64,000 nt of DNA, from positions 918,501 to 982,500 of the forward strand of contig CP054689.1 in assembly GCA_013348725.1 (NCBI GenBank), given 5' to 3'. This document shows positions 61,101 to 64,000 of the stretch, one piece after another. Position 1 is the stretch's first letter. Each line of letters starts with the position of its first letter. This stretch comes from Ectothiorhodospiraceae bacterium 2226. Its GTDB lineage: Bacteria > Pseudomonadota > Gammaproteobacteria > GCA-013348725. The notes under the pieces were generated by a model. That model saw only the letters and a program-made list of their open reading frames with translations. It ran no database searches and was not told the DNA's origin. A program made the position numbers and the translations under genes.

Positions 61101-62054
61101 ATGGAATTTAAGGACTACTACCAAGTGCTCGGCGTGCCGCGCGAGGCGACGCAGGAGGATATCAAGCGCGCCTACCGCAAGCTCGCGCGCAAATACCACC
61201 CCGACGTGAGCAAGGAAGCGAATGCCGAGGCGCGCTTCAAGGAACTCGGCGAGGCCTACGAGGTGCTGCGCGATCCCGAGAAGCGCGCCGCCTACGATCG
61301 CCTCGGCGCGAACTGGCGGGCGGGCGAAGATTTTCGCCCGCCGCCCGATTGGGACGCCGGCTTCGAGTTCCGCGGCGGTTTCGGCGGCGGCCCCGGCGGC
61401 GAGTTCAGCGATTTCTTCGACACCCTGTTCGGCGCGGGCAGTCCGTTCGGGGCGCGCCCGGGCGGGGCGCGGCGCGGCGGCTTCGCCATGCGCGGCGAGG
61501 ATCACCACGCCAAGATCCGCGTGAGCCTGGCGGACGCCTACCGCGGCGCGGAGCGCACCGTCAGCCTGCAGGCCCCGGCGGTCGACGGCCTGGGGCGCGT
61601 CAAGACCAACACCCGCCAACTGCGCGTGAAGATTCCCGCGGGGGTGAGCGAGGGCGGGCGCATCCGTCTCGCCGGCCAGGGGCATCCCGGGGTGGGCGAC
61701 GCCCCGGCGGGCGACCTCTACCTGGAGATCGCGTTCGAGCCCCACCCTTTGTTCCGGGCGGAGGGTCGGGACATCCACCTCACCCTGCCGGTGACGCCGT
61801 GGGAAGCGGCGCTCGGCGCGAAGGTGCCGGTACCGACACTGGGCGGAACCGTGGACATGAACGTCCCGGCCGGCGCGCAGTCGGGACAGAAGCTGCGCCT
61901 GCGCGGACGCGGCCTGCCGGGCAAACCACCCGGGGACCAGTACGTGACCCTGCAGATCGCCATCCCCCAAGCCGACACCGCCGAACAGCGCCGCTTCTAT
62001 GAAGAGATGGCGCGCACCATGCCGTTCGATCCACGCCGCCACATGGCGTCCTGA
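61101..62054 (+). CDS. DnaJ/CbpA-type co-chaperone
   Basis: The 317-residue protein has a J-domain (residues 4-70) with the HPD motif in [10 protein letters not shown], a Gly/Phe-rich linker ([17 protein letters not shown]), and two beta-barrel substrate-binding domains. It has no zinc-finger domain, so it is of the CbpA (class B) type. It would deliver clients to DnaK, which is not encoded here. GGAG precedes ATG 61101 at a rather long distance. Confidence 0.93.
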   Translation: MEFKDYYQVLGVPREATQEDIKRAYRKLARKYHPDVSKEANAEARFKELGEAYEVLRDPEKRAAYDRLGANWRAGEDFRPPPDWDAGFEFRGGFGGGPGGEFSDFFDTLFGAGSPFGARPGGARRGGFAMRGEDHHAKIRVSLADAYRGAERTVSLQAPAVDGLGRVKTNTRQLRVKIPAGVSEGGRIRLAGQGHPGVGDAPAGDLYLEIAFEPHPLFRAEGRDIHLTLPVTPWEAALGAKVPVPTLGGTVDMNVPAGAQSGQKLRLRGRGLPGKPPGDQYVTLQIAIPQADTAEQRRFYEEMARTMPFDPRRHMAS

Positions 62055-62112
62055 GGCGGGCGCTGCGCCGACGGATGCCGCTCGAACCTCAGAACACGGT
62101 AGGAGGTGACCC

Positions 62113-62625
62113 ATGGAGAGGCTCAACACATTGCGACGTGAACTCGGCCACGCCTGGCAGAGCGTGGCCGATGGCTGGAACCATTTGCGGGAACGCGCCG
62201 GCACCGCCCTCACGCGGTTTCAGCCGCGCGCGCAACGCGGCGAGGTGCAGACCCGCGCCGAGCAGGCCGTCGCGGACGCGGCGCGCTGGGGACTGCTGAC
62301 CGCCGAGGTGCGCGACGAGGACGACCGGGTGCGGGTGCGCATGGAAATCCCCGGCATGGATAAGGATGACTTCGACATCTCGGTGCAGGGCGACCGGCTC
62401 GTCGTGCGGGGCGAGAAACGGGCGCGACGGGAACAACAGAGTGGACGCTACTATCTGATGGAGTGCGCGTACGGCAGCTTCGAGCGCGTCGTGCCCCTAC
62501 CCGCCGCGGTACTCGAGGAAGGGGCCCGCGCGCGCTATCAGCGCGGCGTGCTCGAGGTCACGCTCGCCAAGAACCCGTTGGCGCGACGGCGAAACATCAC
62601 CATCACCACAGGAAACGGCAAATGA
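62113..62625 (+). CDS. Small heat-shock protein Hsp20, second copy
   Basis: The 170-residue protein has a helical N-terminal extension (residues 1-70) and an alpha-crystallin domain with VRMEIPGMDKDDFDISV and GVLEVTLAKN. It is clearly divergent from the first copy, so the two may have different clients or partners. AGGAGGTGACCC precedes ATG 62113. Its stop overlaps the protease start by 4 bp. Confidence 0.93.
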   Translation: MERLNTLRRELGHAWQSVADGWNHLRERAGTALTRFQPRAQRGEVQTRAEQAVADAARWGLLTAEVRDEDDRVRVRMEIPGMDKDDFDISVQGDRLVVRGEKRARREQQSGRYYLMECAYGSFERVVPLPAAVLEEGARARYQRGVLEVTLAKNPLARRRNITITTGNGK

Positions 62626-63992
62626 CAACAATCTTGCGCGTCTGGTTCGTCGCCGCGGTATTCGCGGCGAGCTCGGCAGTCCACGCCGCCCTGCCCGCGG
62701 CCGACAGCCAGGGGCAGCCGCTGCCGACGCTGGCCCCGCTGCTGGAGGAGATCACCCCCGCGGTGGTGAACATCTCCACCCGGGGGCGGGTGCAGGTGCA
62801 ACAGAGCCCGTTGTTCAACGACCCCTTCTTTCGCCACTTCTTCGGCGATCCGCCGCGCCAACCGCGCGAGCGTACCGTCACCAGCCTGGGCTCGGGCGTG
62901 ATCGTGGACGCGGAGAACGGCTACGTGCTGACCAACGCGCACGTGGTACAGCGCGCCGACGAGATCAACATCAACCTGCGCGACGGGCGCAACCTCTCGG
63001 CGCAGATCGTCGGCACCGACCCCGAGTCCGATGTCGCGGTGCTCAAGGTCGAACCGCGCGAACTCACGCAGCTGCCGATGGGCGACTCGGACGCGCTGCG
63101 CGTGGGTGACTTCGTGATCGCGATCGGTAACCCGTTCGGGCTCGGCCAGACCGTCACCTCCGGCATCGTCAGCGCCCTCAGCCGCAGCGGACTGGGGGCG
63201 GACCAGTTCGAGGACTTCATCCAGACCGACGCGTCCATCAACCCCGGCAACTCGGGCGGCGCGCTGGTCAACCTGCGCGGGGAGGTGATCGGCATCAACA
63301 CCGCCATTCTCGCGCCCGCCGGCGGCAACATCGGCATCGGCTTTGCGATCCCCATCAACATGGCGCGCGACATCATGGAGCAGCTGGTCGAGCACGGCGA
63401 GGTGCGGCGCGGGCGCCTCGGGGTGCAGGCGCAGGATCTGACCCCCGAGTTGGCGCAGGCCTTCGACCTGCAACAGCGTCAGGGCGCGGTGATCGCGAAC
63501 GTCATGCCCGACTCCCCCGCCGCGCAGGCGGGCTTGCAGCCGGGCGACGTGGTGCTACAGGTCAACGGTCAGGCAATCCGCGACGCCACCCACTTGCGCA
63601 ACGTGGTGGGCCTGTTGCGCGTCGGCCAGGAGATCGAGCTGCGCATTCTGCGCAACGGCCAGCCGCGCACGCTCAAGACCGTGATCGCGGAGCGCCAGAC
63701 CGCGCAGGCCGACGGGGCGCGCCTGCACGCCCGGTTGCGGGGCGCGACCTTCGCCAATCTCAGCGCCGAGGAACACCGCGGCGCGGCGGTGAACGGCGGC
63801 GTGCGGGTGGCGGCCCTCGAGGCCGGCAGCCCCGCGCACCGCAACGGCCTGCGCGAGGGCGACATCATCGTCTCGGTAAACCGCCAGCCGGTGCGCGACG
63901 TGCAGGCGCTGCGGGATTTGGCGGCCGACGCGCCCCAGCTGCTACTCAATATCCGCCGCGGGGGCGGCGCCCTGTTCTTGTTGATCCGCTGA
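62622..63992 (+). CDS. degQ: DegP/DegQ-type periplasmic serine protease-chaperone
   Basis: The 456-residue precursor has a signal peptide (residues 1-23, cut near VHAALP), the trypsin-like protease with His in LTNAHVV, Asp in ESDVAVLK and Ser in NPGNSGGAL, and two PDZ domains (about residues 260-350 and 375-450). It degrades or shields unfolded envelope proteins. ATG 62622 overlaps the hsp20 stop (ATGA), tying this periplasmic enzyme to cytoplasmic chaperones. Confidence 0.95.
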   Translation: MTTILRVWFVAAVFAASSAVHAALPAADSQGQPLPTLAPLLEEITPAVVNISTRGRVQVQQSPLFNDPFFRHFFGDPPRQPRERTVTSLGSGVIVDAENGYVLTNAHVVQRADEININLRDGRNLSAQIVGTDPESDVAVLKVEPRELTQLPMGDSDALRVGDFVIAIGNPFGLGQTVTSGIVSALSRSGLGADQFEDFIQTDASINPGNSGGALVNLRGEVIGINTAILAPAGGNIGIGFAIPINMARDIMEQLVEHGEVRRGRLGVQAQDLTPELAQAFDLQQRQGAVIANVMPDSPAAQAGLQPGDVVLQVNGQAIRDATHLRNVVGLLRVGQEIELRILRNGQPRTLKTVIAERQTAQADGARLHARLRGATFANLSAEEHRGAAVNGGVRVAALEAGSPAHRNGLREGDIIVSVNRQPVRDVQALRDLAADAPQLLLNIRRGGGALFLLIR

Positions 63993-64000
63993 GGCTTCGC

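Noticed and set aside
60460-63992. Transmissible locus of stress tolerance (tLST)
   Set aside because: The order hsp20, DnaJ-type, hsp20, DegQ lacks ClpG, FtsH, YfdX and PsiE, and no mobile-element ends were seen within the window.

Overview
The window is a GC-rich (roughly 70 percent by eye) chromosomal segment, almost fully coding, from a gammaproteobacterium. Four E. coli-type gene orders point to this class: leuS-lptE-holA...nadD-rsfS-rlmH, maf-rng-yhdP, miaB-ybeZ-ybeY-corC-lnt, and ygfB-pepP-ubiH-ubiI divergent from zapA-ssrS-fau. Very high GC, a split B12-dependent ribonucleotide reductase (NrdJa/NrdJb) and a split glycine dehydrogenase (GcvPA/GcvPB) suggest a Chromatiales or Ectothiorhodospiraceae-like lineage, but that placement is inference. 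No phage, plasmid, transposase, CRISPR array, rRNA or tRNA was found.

Layout. 1-14.9 kb: a pentapeptide-repeat protein converges on a 12-gene leftward run, leuS-lptE-holA-proA-nadD-rsfS-rlmH-maf-rng-yhdP-unknown-nitrilase, covering translation, envelope assembly and replication. 14.9-24.9 kb: outer-membrane barrels, a zinc-ribbon protein, and the leftward miaB-ybeZ-ybeY-corC-lnt operon. The convergent 3' ends of the zinc-ribbon gene and lnt are duplicated around a small palindromic insertion. A rhodanese, a short-chain dehydrogenase and Rnk follow. 25-33.7 kb: a PfkB kinase, then a glycine cleavage cluster lipA-gcvT-gcvH-gcvPA-tpx-(metallo-hydrolase)-gcvPB-dgkA read leftward behind a recognisable tandem glycine riboswitch, an intrinsic terminator and a good sigma70 promoter.

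33.7-37.7 kb: an iron(III)-type ABC importer (fbpABC). 37.7-44.5 kb: ubiquinone hydroxylases, aminopeptidase P and UPF0149, divergent from a small coiled-coil gene, zapA, 6S RNA and the formyltetrahydrofolate cyclo-ligase gene fau; a 45-codon membrane-protein gene lies next to fau. 44.8-57.2 kb: an accessory-like stretch with EVE and glutathione-transferase proteins, a CHASE-GGDEF cyclase, gamma-glutamyltransferase, a GH15 hydrolase, paired PA2169-type four-helix proteins, a DUF2231 protein, an ABC exporter and an EF-hand protein. 57.2-60.5 kb: nrdJa-nrdJb with a perfect NrdR-like palindrome upstream. 60.4-64 kb: a rightward protein-quality-control cluster, hsp20, a CbpA/DnaJ-type co-chaperone, a second hsp20 and a DegP/DegQ protease, preceded by a sigma32-like promoter.

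Most genes are ordinary housekeeping genes. The parts most worth a second look are the duplication at the zinc-ribbon/lnt junction, the riboswitch-led gcv cluster with its interrupting redox genes, the chaperone-protease cluster, the nrdJ control region, and two short genes found from their ribosome-binding sites. Functional calls rest on motifs and gene order read by eye; no database search was possible.
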